A stretch of 6,101 bases of DNA, taken from the NCBI RefSeq assembly GCF_900764565.1, contig NZ_CAAFOM010000201.1, forward strand, positions 1-6,101, given 5' to 3'. Made by a program: the position numbers and the translations under genes. Positions within the stretch are counted from its first letter, which is position 1. Each line of letters begins with the position of its first letter. Source of the DNA: an uncultured Catenibacterium sp. Lineage in GTDB: Bacteria > Bacillota_I > Bacilli_A > Erysipelotrichales > Coprobacillaceae. This document shows positions 6,018 through 6,101 of the stretch, piece after piece. The notes under the pieces are model-generated. The model was not told where the DNA came from, searched no databases, and saw only the letters and a program-made list of their open reading frames with translations.

Positions 6018-6101
6018 CTGGGGCTAGTATAAATTTAGTGCCAGTCAAATAGAGAAAATATCTAAAAAAAGAATTGAAAAACATTCGAAAGAATACTAGT
6101 C
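6018..6101. mobile_element. Foreign sequence abutting the truncated gene, possible end of an insertion element
   Basis: From 6018 to the window edge the sequence no longer codes for GNAT N-terminal residues in any minus-strand frame, although the gene needs about 250 more bases here. The part next to the junction reads CTGGGGCTAGTATAAATTTA on the plus strand (6018-6037) and could be a terminal repeat. CTAGTAT (6024-6030) recurs inverted as ATACTAG (6093-6099). No transposase can be seen because the window ends, and I do not recognise the element family. A deletion, another rearrangement or an assembly join would look the same. Confidence 0.35.

Overview
The window reads as a low-GC Firmicute (Bacillota). 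The evidence is A/T-rich sequence, strong GGAGG-type ribosome binding sites, a T-box leader and a Firmicute-style lipoprotein. The gene set would fit a gut Erysipelotrichia-type organism, but that placement is an inference, not a demonstrated match. Every gene I can support lies on the minus strand, so transcription runs from right to left.

Right edge (5505-6101): a GNAT acetyltransferase with a YoaP-type C-terminal domain. It has lost its N-terminal part. Recognisable family sequence stops abruptly at about 6017, next to unrelated sequence that may be the end of an inserted element. Then comes a membrane-anchored trypsin-like (HtrA/DegP-class) serine protease with an intact His/Asp/Ser triad but no PDZ domain (4535-5425). 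It is closed by a perfect 11-bp terminator hairpin (4504-4529).

Middle (3096-4451): a two-gene unit. A small membrane protein with a C-terminal four-cysteine zinc ribbon is followed, 12 bases after its stop, by a D-2-hydroxyacid dehydrogenase. A hairpin at 3018-3045 probably ends this unit.

Left half (1-2956): an ABC importer of the TrpXYZ type. It consists of a lipoprotein, a permease and an ATPase, tightly packed, with the ATPase running off the window. Upstream are a good sigma-A promoter (2928-2956) and a T-box riboswitch. Its specifier codon reads UGG (Trp) and its T-box bulge reads UGGC, matching the G73 discriminator of bacterial tRNA-Trp. The leader therefore supports tryptophan as the substrate: uncharged tRNA-Trp should switch the operon on.

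Main point of interest: between the T-box terminator and trpX there is a nine-codon ORF (MKRWRRCLN) with a near-perfect Shine-Dalgarno and one Trp codon. This recalls the B. subtilis anti-TRAP (rtpA) operon, where a tRNA-Trp T-box is combined with a Trp-containing leader peptide. Here it may be a second, translational tryptophan checkpoint on a transporter operon.
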